Assembly: GCA_016946835.1 (NCBI GenBank)
Contig: JACVTC010000097.1
Span: 650,001-685,000 of the forward strand
Length of the DNA stretch: 35,000 nt
Direction: 5' to 3'
Origin: Neocallimastix lanati (nom. inval.)
Lineage: Eukaryota > Neocallimastigomycota > Neocallimastigomycetes > Neocallimastigales > Neocallimastigaceae
Shown here: in pieces, positions 1 to 10,416 of the stretch
Layout of the letters: each line of letters opens with the position of its first letter
How positions within the stretch are numbered: position 1 is the stretch's first letter
The notes under the pieces: model-generated
The model's input: the letters and a program-made list of their open reading frames with translations, nothing else
Database searches by the model: none
What the model was told of the DNA's origin: nothing
Position numbers and translations under genes: made by a program

Positions 1-1060
1 TACCTATAATAAAGTCTACTTCACCTACATCTGTAGCTTCAAAATTATTTTTAATTAAAGTATTTATCGTACACCACACCTCCGTGTATTCTTCCATTTT
101 TGAGACACTCACGTGATATATGACCAAATCCGCCACAATTATGACATCTGATATTTCTTTTACTGCGCTTTCTATTTTGTTTATTTCTACTGTTACTTTC
201 ATTAATTCTTACTTCATTATTGAATACCTTAGCCTTTTCTTGTTTAATTTTTAAAGTATTCAAAAATTTTATTCTTGGAATTGATGTTTTTAGCATATTA
301 CAACATCCATTCCAATCATTCTGAAAACCAAGTAAATTTGTTAATTGGGCAATATCGGATGGGATAGCATTATATAAATAATTGAATTTTCTTTCATCGT
401 TCACATTTTCCCCAAGTTTCTTTAATTTGTCGAAGGTAATTTCCATGTTGGCTATAAAAATTCCTATGTCTGTGGATTTATCGTAAGTCATGTTCTCCAG
501 CTTTTCGTTTAATTGTAACTTCATTTCTTCATTACCTTTGGTAAAAGTTTTCTTTAGCAATTTCCATATGTCGTATGCGGAACTATTCTTGAAATCTATA
601 CTTAATTTAATTTCGTTTTCTAAATTCATACTAATATATCTTTTTGCTTTGCTGTCACCAACTATCATTTTCGTTGTGACTGATTTATGGTAATAAGTAT
701 CAGTTCCTCTAATTTTCATACCCTTTAAGGATTCGAAATTTTCAGCGTTGTTGGCAATTTTCTTCATATTATCTTCGTAGATATATTGATCTAATTCATT
801 AGCAGTTAATATTAGATCCATATCTGAAGCCCAAAGTGGATAGGTTTCCACGGTAAGTTTTTTATTACTTAAAATGTTGAACGCTTTATCTTCCATTGTT
901 TTAGAATTTTAAAAATTAAGATTTAATTAAATTGAATTTTGAGATTTCGAAATTTCAATTTCTTTTTGTTTTATTATAATGTAATTTATTTTTGAGATTT
1001 ATAAACTAGCTTTTATATGCTGGAGCTAATTTGAGACTCTTAATCTTTGAATATTATGTT
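1..1060 (-). mobile_element. Ty1/copia-type LTR retrotransposon, 5' part (cut by window edge)
   Basis: The segment carries a copia-type gag followed by the start of a second open frame that runs off position 1. Upstream of the gag ATG, on the same strand, there is a TATAAAA box at 1011-1017, about 115 nt before the start codon, which fits a promoter in the 5' LTR or leader. I could not fix the LTR borders or a primer-binding site. The upstream end given here is therefore only the reach of the recognisable leader. The base composition (Cys, Gly and charged-residue codons, fewer homopolymers) is clearly different from the A/T-only DNA beyond 1060. Confidence 0.75.
51..896 (-). CDS. Copia-type Gag (UBN2 family) with CCHC zinc knuckle; frameshifted at the end
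   Basis: This 281-residue frame is the Gag part of a Ty1/copia polyprotein, the structural protein that packages element RNA. The N-terminal two thirds has the copia Gag (UBN2) pattern: an early W near residue 22, the stretch 'SAYDIWKLLKKTF', and a long charged helical region. A zinc knuckle CHNCGGFGHISREC (C-x2-C-x4-H-x4-C) sits near the C-terminus. Directly after the knuckle an A5 run (T5 on the plus strand, 97-101) appears to contain one base too many. The other frame, shifted by one base, reads sensibly from there to the window edge (for example EVWCTINTLIKNNFEATDV), while the given frame stops at 51-53. In most copia elements gag and pol form one frame, so this copy is probably inactive, unless the shift is programmed or a sequencing error. 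ATG 896 is chosen because no in-frame upstream start fits. Confidence 0.85.
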   Translation of the reverse strand: MEDKAFNILSNKKLTVETYPLWASDMDLILTANELDQYIYEDNMKKIANNAENFESLKGMKIRGTDTYYHKSVTTKMIVGDSKAKRYISMNLENEIKLSIDFKNSSAYDIWKLLKKTFTKGNEEMKLQLNEKLENMTYDKSTDIGIFIANMEITFDKLKKLGENVNDERKFNYLYNAIPSDIAQLTNLLGFQNDWNGCCNMLKTSIPRIKFLNTLKIKQEKAKVFNNEVRINESNSRNKQNRKRSKRNIRCHNCGGFGHISRECLKNGRIHGGVVYDKYFN

Positions 1061-2088
1061 ATTAAATTTTAGTTTTTGATATGTGATCACTTTATTTATT
1101 TTTATTATTTTTTATTATTATTTTAATAACTATATATTTTTAGTAATATTTTATATTATAGGATTAATTATCATAATCCTTAAATGTATATACATTAATA
1201 AAATTTAATTTAACTATATTAGTTATAATTGTAAATATATGATGTACATCATTAATACGCCTCATAATATTTTACATTATACAAAATAATGAAAAACATA
1301 TTTAATTTAATAAATAAGTAAATCTTAATTATACAAGACTTAATTAAAATATTAAACTTTATTTTTAACATTTATTGAGCTTGAAATAAATTAAATTCCA
1401 AGAAATTATTGGATATACTTTATAAGGTTTCCAAGAAATTATCAAAATTAATATAAAAATTAAAAATAAAATTATTTTATTAAAAAAAAAAAATAAAAAA
1501 AATATATATAAAAAAAATCATTAAATAAATAAAAATAAATTTATGAATTAAAGTTTATATTATATTATATTAAATATAAATTATTTTAATGTTTTTCCTA
1601 TATTATTTTAACCTTTCATCAATAAAGTAAATTAATTTAAATAGACATCATATATTATATGTATATTGGTATTATATTACATGACTATTTTTGAAACTTA
1701 TTTTATTTTTTATTAATTAAATTAATTTTTATTTTTATTATTTTTTTTTGAAGAGGATGAAAAATTAATATTAAACAAAATAAAATGTCAATTTTGATTT
1801 TTAATGCTGTCAATGTCAACTTATGACAGTAGTAATATTTTATTAATTCTTTGTTATTATAATTGGTATTATTTTTATTATTATTGTTTAATATTTTATT
1901 ATATAAAGATAATCAAATATTTAAACAAGATTAAAAAAAAAAAAAATTAACAAAATTATAATATAATAAGGTAAAAAAAAAAAAAATAATAATTGTAAAA
2001 AAATATTCATTAATTTTTATGTCTATTTTTTTCTTCAATATTTATAATACTTCCATTAATTATTAGAGATGATACAAGTGTTAAATAA

Positions 2089-2124
<36 letters not shown>

Positions 2125-3383
2125 AAATAAATAAATAAATAATAAATAATAAATAAATAATAAATAATAAATAAATAAATAAATAAATAATAAATAAATA
2201 AATAAATAAATAAATAGATAATATTATTTGTTCCATATAATAAAAAAAAAGATATTAATATACTGGAAATTTGGAAATACTATGTAAGAAAATATATAAT
2301 TAATAATATTACTATATATAAGTATTATTTAAATTATTATAATATGTAATATTCATTCTAATTAATAAATAATTTTTCTATATTTAATAAATCTAACAAA
2401 CAAAGAAGTAAAAAAAAAAAAAAAAAAAAAATAAACAAAATTTTTTATTTTATTTCAAGAGCTTTTTTTCTAATTTAATTTATTATCTTAATGATATTTT
2501 ATTTATTTTATTAATTAAATTAAATTTTGAAAAAATTTTTGCCAATATTTTATATTAATTTTTTATTTTTTATTTTTTATTTTTTTTTATTTGATATAAT
2601 TAAAAAAAAAAAAAATAATAATAAAAAAAAAAAAAAAAATAACAAATATATATAAAATATATATTATGGATAAAATTCTTATGATTTCTCCATATTTAAT
2701 AGTATTGATTATAACAATAAAAAATAATTAAAATATGTTTATAAAAGTATTTTAAATACATTTTGCATTAATTAAAAATTTAATTTTTAAATGCATTTGA
2801 TATTAATTGAAAATTTAATAAACTTTTTTTTTTTTTTTTTCTTTTATTGAATTTATTAAATGTTTTAATTTTATATTATTTTATTATTACCATTATTTAT
2901 TAATTATTATTAATTATTATTATTATTAATCATTATTTTTATTATTTTTTAATTATATACATTTTCATTATTGGTATAACTTTTAATAATTTATTATTTC
3001 AAAGCTTTTATATTTATAAATATAAAGTCATAGATACTATAGTATTAACTGAATTTATAAAAATATAAATATATATATTTAATAGGTTTAGTTAACAAAT
3101 TTCATAATTTTTATTTTAAGATAGTTTATGTAAATATTATTATTATTATTAGTATTATTATTATGCCTTCCTTTTCCTTTTATTTTTTATTTTATTTAAT
3201 TTAAAATTTTAATTTTTATACAGTTAATTACACTTTTTATTTATTATATTATGTTATATTATATTTTTATTTTATAATAATTTTTTTATTTTTTATTTTA
3301 TTTTATTTTATTTTATTTTATTCTATTATATTTCATTTTCTTTTAATTTTCTTTCTACTTTTGGTAATAAAAGAAAAAAAAAA
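897..3383. other. AT-rich intergenic DNA, no gene seen
   Basis: Apart from the retrotransposon leader (to about 1060), this stretch is nearly pure A/T with A and T homopolymers. It holds a 14-bp perfect palindrome ATGATGTACATCAT at 1239-1252. It also has a 12-bp direct repeat (TTCCAAGAAATT) near 1396 and 1429, and a small hairpin CTGTCA/TGACAG at 1807-1829. No frame on either strand shows coding character. Confidence 0.6.
2082..2214. repeat. (AAAT)n / (AATAAAT)n microsatellite
   Basis: About 133 nt of tandem AAAT units with occasional AAT interruptions. It lies in the intergenic region downstream of membrane-protein gene A. Confidence 0.95.
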
Positions 3384-5151
3384 TTAATATAATGAATAAG
3401 GTGGTGGAGGTTGTGTAGGTATATCATTATTTTGGGTATTATTTAGTCCATTTTCTACATTAACTATATCAACTGATGAACTACTATTTCGTATATTAAA
3501 AAGATTACTGGTTGAGGTAAGCTGTATACTTGATGATGAATCATTATTTGAATTATTTTGATTATCTGAAGTCGTCATATATGTGGGAGTTGATGTATTC
3601 GCATCTGTAGTGGATGGAACTTCAAGATTAGTAAGATTTGGAATATTTGTTAAATAGGTTGAATCTTGATTAATCATGGATATTGAATGATCAGGCAATA
3701 CATTACTGTTATTACTATTGCTATTATTTTCTAATATTGGAGGATCTGGTTCTCTTCTTGTAGGTGTAATAATAATTGATGCATTATCTGATTGTAATGG
3801 ATATGGTGTCAATGCAGGCGGTGGTATCATTAGATTTTCATTTATTTGAGAAGTAGGAGGTTGTATATATGATGAATCAATATTGGTTTCTGGTGGTGAA
3901 TAAGGTGGTAATGGATTTGGTGGTGAATAAGAGGGTAGCGAATTATCTCTTTCTATTTCATTGTCTGATGTATACACTATTTCTGCATTGTTATTACTTA
4001 TATTTTCGAATACTAATAAATAAATAAATAAATAAATAAATAAATATATATATATATATATATAGGTAGATAGAAAATATGTCAATAAATAAATAAATAT
4101 ATAAATATAAATAGAAAATAAGTTAATAAATAAATAAATAAATATATATTTAGATAGATAGAAAATAAGTTAATAAATAAATAAATAAATAAATAATAAA
4201 CAAATAAATAAATTAATAAATTAATAAATAAATAAATAAATAAATAAGTTAATAAATAAATTAATTGATTTATAATAAAATAATAATAATAATAATATTA
4301 AAGTAATAATAATAAAAAATAATAATAAAAACAATTAAAACAATAGTAATAGTAAATATAATAAAATTATTATTAATTAAATAAAAATAAAAATAAATTA
4401 AATAATTACCAATTGGATTTTTAAGTAATATGTAAAGTTCAATTGTTAAAAATGTCTATAGTATTTTGATTTTTAAAAAATTTAGCAGCAATTAATTTAT
4501 ATAATTAAAATATAGTATATATAATTTTATATTAAGAATATAATAATTTTCAGTAAAATAAATACTTATTATAAATAAAAACTTTTATGTCTATAATAAA
4601 TAGATTAGATTAATATATACCTGTACAATGAATTGAAGTATTATTTTAATTATTTTTAAAAGATAATATCTTTCAGTATAGTTCTTATCATGTTCAATAA
4701 TATAATAAATTGTAGTTGCTGTTAAAAAGGTAATGAAATTTATAGTATACACGATGTTTTCGAATAGAAGAGGTATTATCAATAATTTTAAAAAGATAGG
4801 ATATTTCTAATAAAATGTTTCGTTAATTTATGAACTTAAATTAGAAATCTATATTTAAAAATTTATTGAATTAAAATTTTTTATATTATCATTATTATAA
4901 TTATTATTATTTTTTTTACTTTATAAATTCCATAAAGGGTTAATGATCCAATGATAATTTCTACTATAGAAAAATCAAATATTCCAATAATCTTTTATAA
5001 AACAAGTAAATTTTAATAAAAGTTATAAATAATTAATCAACAACACAAATAATTAAAATATATATAATAATATTTTTTTTGTTTTTTATTTATAATTTGA
5101 ATTTATTATTACTAAATTGAAATTTTTATATTTACAATTGTTATAATACAT
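3384..5151 (-). CDS. LAPTM4/5-like membrane protein A with PY-motif tail (5 exons)
   Basis: The spliced gene reads complement of 3384..4012, 4410..4455, 4621..4806, 4920..4991 and 5113..5151, giving 323 residues. All introns are GT-AG (121, 113, 165 and 397 nt) and the frame closes exactly. Three long hydrophobic stretches (about residues 14-35, 42-73 and 84-115) are followed by a roughly 200-residue Ser/Asn/Pro-rich tail. The tail has LPSY, LPPY and a C-terminal PPPPYSLY, which are L/PPxY motifs that bind WW domains of Nedd4/Rsp5 ubiquitin ligases. The order 'hydrophobic-S-x-T-LYG, loop, IIP-x-x-x-E, hydrophobic, KNP, PY tail' is shared with the two upstream paralogues and resembles LAPTM4/5 endolysosomal proteins. 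Exon 1 (13 codons) is less certain than the rest. It is four codons shorter than in B and C and is not hydrophobic. Family assignment is inference. Confidence 0.72.
4013..4409 (-). repeat. Compound AAAT minisatellite inside intron 4 of gene A
   Basis: The intron consists of AAAT arrays and at least three copies of a longer unit containing 'gatagaaaataagttaataa' (4070-4272), followed by AAT-rich DNA. It explains why a naive frame reads a false Tyr/Ile/Leu-rich N-terminus onto the tail exon. Confidence 0.85.
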
Positions 5152-6266
5152 GACACTTCTAGAATTATAATTTTTTTTCTTTCCATTTTTATATTTTTAT
5201 TTTATTTTATTTTTATTTATTTATTTATTTTTTTTGTTATATAACTATGTGAAATAATTAATGCATTTTTACAAATGTATAATCTATTTTTCCCCTTTAT
5301 TTTTTATATATGATTATATATATATTTTTAATTAAATATCTTTATTATTATTATTATTATTATTTATTGAATTTTTATAAAAATAATTATATAGATTTTA
5401 TATGATGTTTTTTTTTCAAAAGAAAAAAAAAATAAAGCCCTCCTCGAGGAATATATATTAAAGATAGGTATATAATAGGTAAAAAAAAAGAATTTACTAT
5501 GGAATATTTAGAACAAAATAAAAAAAAATATATATATATAAAAAAAAAAATTTTTTTTTAAAATTTATGTTTGTATATATATATATATCATTTTTTTGAA
5601 CAATTTAGAAAAAAAATTTTTTTTGTTAATTAATTACAATTTTTATTAATTATATTATATTAATTGTTTGAGTACTAAAAATCTTAAATTTTAAATAAAT
5701 ATACATTATAGAGTTTATATATTATATGTATAACTAAGATATATAGTAATATTAACTATTTAATCATAAATTAATTACAAATTATGAAAAATTAACTTAT
5801 ATATAATTAATAAATAAATAAATAAATAATATAAATAAATAATATAAATAAAATAAATGAATAAATAAATGTAATAATAATAAAAATAAATTATTTCATG
5901 AAATAAATAAATAAATAAATAAATAAACTAATTATTAAATAAAAGATATAAATTAAACTATATTTTTAAATACTATATATTATATTTTAATATGATTAAA
6001 TATATATAATATAATTTTAAAATAATTTTAAAATATTTTATATATATAATATTTTTAATGTTTTGAAAGAATAAATTTTAAATGTATATATATAATATTT
6101 TTTTTTCTTAATTTTTTTTTTAAACAATATTATAAAAAGTATTTTATTTTCTTTTAATATAATTAATATTATATTTTTATTTTATTGTGATATTATAAAT
6201 TATTTTTTAACTTTTTTTTTTTTCTTTTTTTTTTTTTTTCTTTTTTTTTTTTTTAAAAATCAATAT
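5152..6266. other. Intergenic DNA between genes A and B
   Basis: AT-only DNA with (AAAT)n near 5812-5935 and two A/T junction palindromes (A10T9 at 5541-5559; A8T8 near 5609-5624). It should hold the promoter of gene A and the 3' end of gene B. No distinct promoter element can be told from background. Confidence 0.6.
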
Positions 6267-7772
6267 TTATGGTACTTCATTTGCAAATATATTACTAGGT
6301 GAAACTAAAGTATTGGAATTGCTTGATATATTTGATGATATACCTATTGATGGTATCACTGAATAAGACGATAACATAGCGGGAGGTGGTGATGTGTGGG
6401 AATTCGTTAAATCTATTCTATTCATTCTATTATTTACATTTAAATTTGTTGTTGTTACATTAGATGGCAAAAGTAAATTAGTTGAAGTTGAGGTTTTTGA
6501 TAAAAAAACTATTTTGTAATTTAATATAAATAATATATATATAAGTTTTTTTTTTCTATATTAATATATATTATCTTAATAATATATATATTTTTTATTT
6601 AAATATTTTCTTTTATAATATATTATTATATTATTATAAGACCTTTTGGATTTTTTGTGTACTTATAAATGTATATGACATAATAAATCTTGATTTAGTA
6701 ATTAAATAAATATATAAATATAAATATAAATATAAATATAAATATAAATATAAATATAAATATAAATATAAATATAAATATAAATATAAATATAAATATA
6801 AATATAAATATAAATATAAATATAAATATAAAATATAAATATAAAATATAAATATAAAATATAAAATATAAATATAAAATATAAATATAAATATAAATAT
6901 AAATATAAATATAAATATAAATATAAATATAAATATAAATATAAATATATATATAATATAAATATAAAATATAAATATAAATACAAATATACATATAAAA
7001 ATAAAATATAAATATAAATATAAAATATAAATATAAATGGTTTCGTATATATTATATTAAATATTCCTTTAAAAAAAATAATATTATACATATTTAATTT
7101 TATTTTTGTTTGAACTTTTAATATTTAATTATGAAATGTATAATTTTAAAAACAATTTTTTTTATTTTATTTTTCATATTTCCATATATAATATGATAAA
7201 AATAAGTAAGAAACAATAATTATATATATACCTGTAATACAGCAAAAACAATAAATAATAAAAATAATAATATTCTTAGAAATATTTTAATAGTTGTATT
7301 TTTATTAGTTTTAAAGAATAACCAAATAATCGTAAATCTTTTACCAAGATTATTATATTCATCTGAAAAAAGTGGTAATACTACTACAACAGATAATATT
7401 AAATTACCAATAGCAAAAATCACAGCCTCAATTATATTTGGTAATAATAGATATTTCAGTATATTAAAATTATTCTAAATGTTGTTGTAATAAATATTTG
7501 AATATGAATTAATACGGGTTATTCTTTTTATTATAATATATATATATATATATATTTACTGTTTGTAAACAATATAGTGTTATAGATGATACTATAATTC
7601 CAAGAAAATTGAAATATATAATTGAAATAATCTAATTTAATAATATATATACATATATATTTTAAATATATATTAATACATCTGTTACTGTAATATATTT
7701 ATTAATATAAAGTAATGTTACCAGTAATGTTATTGATAATATTTTTAAAGTTTTAACATTTGGTTCTTTCAT
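6267..7772 (-). CDS. LAPTM4/5-like membrane protein B, tail without PPxY (5 exons)
   Basis: Spliced as complement of 6267..6508, 6643..6688, 7232..7474, 7560..7631 and 7722..7772, giving 217 residues. Exon 1 has 17 codons, exon 2 has 24 and exon 4 has 46 nt, the same sizes as the matching exons of paralogue C (exons 1 and 2) or A (exons 2 and 4). Hydrophobic stretches lie at about residues 10-38, 48-73 and 103-130. Exon 2 contains GIIVSSITLYC, exon 3 LLLPNIIE and exon 4 KNPKVF, matching the family landmarks. The tail is Ser/Asn-rich with one SPPPAM but no PPxY, so ligase binding through a PY motif is not expected. The donor after exon 4 is GTCTTA, weaker than the GTAWNT-type donors elsewhere in the cluster. 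Intron 3 holds a 330-nt AAATAT array. The assignment rests on paralogue comparison. Confidence 0.68.
6704..7038. repeat. (AAATAT)n array in intron 3 of gene B
   Basis: About 335 nt of almost perfect AAATAT hexanucleotides, with a few 5-base slips near 6830-6890 and 6960-7030. The long Tyr/Ile/Leu frames across it are repeat translations and not genes. Confidence 0.97.
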
Positions 7773-8009
7773 TTATAATAATATTATAATATAATTTTTT
7801 TTATTTTTATTTTTATTTTTTATTTTTTATTTTATATTGTATTTAAGAATTAAATGTTGTAAAACAAATTTTTTAATTATTAAATATTATTATATAATAT
7901 ATTCATTGCTTCATCTATTTATCATTATGACTATTTTTTTTTTTTTTTTTTTTCCTTTTTTCTTCACTTCTCAAAAGTAAATAATTTTTCTATATAAAAT
8001 TAAAAAACC

Positions 8010-8054
<45 letters not shown>

Positions 8055-8555
8055 CTATTTTAATGATATTTTTATGAGTGATAATTAAAAAAAAAAAATT
8101 AATAGCATTAATGTTAAATATTTAAAAATTATAGGTTGAATTATGTTAATGTTAACTATAAATTACTTATATAATTAAAATGGTTTAATATTTTTATTAG
8201 TAATTAAAATTTGGAAAATAAAAATTAAAAAATTAAAAATTTAAATTATTTAATAAAACTTGTTTATCAAATCAAAAATTTGATATTAAATGTTGCGTTT
8301 TGTGCTACCTTAAATACCTTAGAGCGGATGGAAAAAAAAAAAAAAAAAAACATTAAAAAATAAAAATAAAAATTAATGAATGTAATTATAAAAAGTGCTA
8401 TAAGATTTTATTTTTTGCTATAATTTATATAAATATATTTTCCTCCATAATAATATTTAATTATATATTATTATTATTTATTATTATTTTTATAAAATTT
8501 TCATATATTTTATTTAGTATTATTAACATGTAATTAATTAGGTATCATCATTTAT
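7773..8555. other. Intergenic DNA upstream of gene B
   Basis: AT-rich, with a 60-nt T tract (about 8013-8054) and no coding frame. One short patch of mixed composition at 8291-8331 ends directly in an A18 run (8332-8350). It could be a tiny retroposed fragment. TSD evidence is weak (ATTAAA on both sides), so it is not called as an element. Confidence 0.5.
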
Positions 8556-8566
8556 AATGAATTTAC

Positions 8567-8623
<57 letters not shown>

Positions 8624-8841
8624 GACCATAGCAGGATTTCTCCAGCTGCACATCTATAGACACACAATGGTTTATTACTGGAGCCCTTATCTAACTTCCT
8701 ACTAAGTAGGTGGTGTTGTCCCTGCTGGACTGCCTTACAGTTTTTCTGCATTGACTCTCCTTACCCAAGTATTATTACTGCTTGTCATTGTACGATAATC
8801 TTTACAATTATAAATTCATTCATAAAAAAATGAATTTACAG
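8556..8841 (-). mobile_element. Retroposon (SINE or 5'-truncated LINE tail) with 13-bp target-site duplication
   Basis: A 208-nt body of balanced base composition (8621-8828) stands out from the A/T background. On the minus strand it ends in a poly(A) tail of about 52 nt (T run 8569-8620). The direct repeat AATGAATTTACAG flanks it exactly, at 8556-8568 and 8829-8841. These are the hallmarks of target-primed reverse transcription. The body contains a palindrome CTACTTAGTAG and ends GGTCGTT before the tail. I see no convincing tRNA-type A/B boxes, so a SINE with a pol III promoter is not proven. It could instead be the 3' end of a LINE. The 62-residue frame that reads through it into poly-Lys is unlikely to be a protein of its own. 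Confidence 0.8.
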
Positions 8842-8976
8842 TATTCCATATATAATATATGTATTTCTTTTATAGAGTTTTATTATAAGTATTAAAAATA
8901 TATTGAACTATGTAAGTTAAATGCTTGTCATTTTTCATATAATATTAATATTAAATATTTTTTATATGAATTATAA

Positions 8977-9290
8977 TTAAATTATTCTATTGAATCTACT
9001 AGTATTCTTGTTCTTATAAATATTTTTTGTTGAATATGTTCTTTGTATTGATTTTGTTGCTGAATTTACTTTTGAATTTGTGTAATATAAATTGACAATT
9101 ATTTGACTTGCTAATCTTGGAACTTCATATGAAATGTCGGATCGGTGTGATTCCTCTTGGTAATTTTATGAAATTGTTTAATTATCAGTAAATACTGAAA
9201 TTTTTTTTAAAAAAATCATTACTTAATTATTCATTTATATGCAGCTTTTTATTTCGAAGTAGCTATTCCAATTTCATTTCCAGTTATTGA
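8977..9290 (-). pseudogene. Probable relic (D) of a fourth tandem membrane-protein gene
   Basis: On the minus strand 8977-9165 is an open frame of 62 codons with coding-like composition (for example SDISYEVPRLASQIIVNLYY). In the same frame upstream there is an acceptor TTTCAG (about 9190) followed by VFTDN and two TAA stops. This mirrors the phase-1 acceptor of the tail exons of A and B (VFEN, VFLS). Further upstream, 9216-9290 reads GNEIGIATSK, a stop, then KAAYK, which can be laid over exon 2 of gene A (VEIIIGSLTLYGIYK). Exons 3 and 4 are missing and splice signals are damaged. Seen: the frame and stops. Inferred: the link to the A-B-C family. Confidence 0.4.
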
Positions 9291-10242
9291 AAATAATGAT
9301 GATATTTTTTTTTTATTTCTTTTTTCTTTTTTATTATTTTAGTACTTTATTAATTTGTTAAATTGCAATTGAAAATAAAAAAACTGATGACGTTGATATT
9401 GTATATATATCCAAAAATAGTGTGTTAAACTTTTAATTTTGAAAATAGTATAATTTATTGATATTAATAGCTTTTTTAAATAAAAAATATGATAAAATAA
9501 ATCTTTTTTGATTGGTATTTTTTAAGAATAATATATATATGAATATCCTGTTTTAATTTAATTATTTTATTATTATTATTTTTACCATGGAATTATTTTG
9601 ATTAAGTAAATTCAATTAATTTATTTAATAATTATGTTATTGAAATTTATTAATTAAACTTTTTTTTTTTTTTTTTTTTTTTTTAATGTATATATGTATA
9701 TTTTTAAACTTTTTATTTTATTTTATTTTTTTATCAATACAACATCCGATTTTGGATTTATTTTTATTTACATACTTTTTTTAAATAAATATTTAATTAT
9801 TTATTAGAATACTATAAAAAAATAAATACTAAAAAAAAAAAAAAAATTTTTTTTCTATTAATTAATAATTAATTAAAGATTCCATTTGTTTATTTATTTT
9901 TATTTTTAAAATTAAATTAATAATACATAAATATTTTTTCAAAATATTATTATTAATTTAAATTAATATAAATTTCGAAACAAAGAAAAAAAAATTTTTT
10001 TTCTTTTTATTTTATTTTATTTTATTTTATTTTATTTTTTTTTTTTTTTGATATATAAATCTATATAATATTAACTATATAACCATATTTTTAACATTTA
10101 TAGTTAACAATACTTAAAAATATCTATTATTAAAAATAATATATATAAGCTCTAACATAATTATTAATAACAATATATTTTTTTAATAATATATTTTTTT
10201 TATAATTTATTTTAATTTCTTCTTTATCATATTATAGAAAAT

Positions 10243-10279
<37 letters not shown>

Positions 10280-10416
10280 TTATATTATCTATTATTGAAA
10301 AAAACATATATAAATAAATATTATTGGTAATTTAATAAAATCTATATATAAAATAATATGAATATTTCGTTATAATAATATTTTTTTTATATTATAATTA
10401 GTTATAAAATATTTAT
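9291..10416. other. Intergenic DNA downstream of gene C
   Basis: AT-only sequence with T tracts (9660-9684, 10245-10274), TTTTA repeats near 10006-10038 and two A/T junction palindromes (about 9831-9854 and 9987-10001). No coding frame found. Confidence 0.6.

Noticed and set aside
6695-7091. Two long minus-strand frames rich in Tyr, Ile, Leu and Phe
   Set aside because: They are translations of the AAATAT array in intron 3 of gene B, with no coding signal beyond the repeat.
8563-8751. 62-residue frame ending in poly-Lys
   Set aside because: It reads through the retroposon body into its poly(A) tail; the element structure (tail plus target-site duplication) explains it better than a gene.
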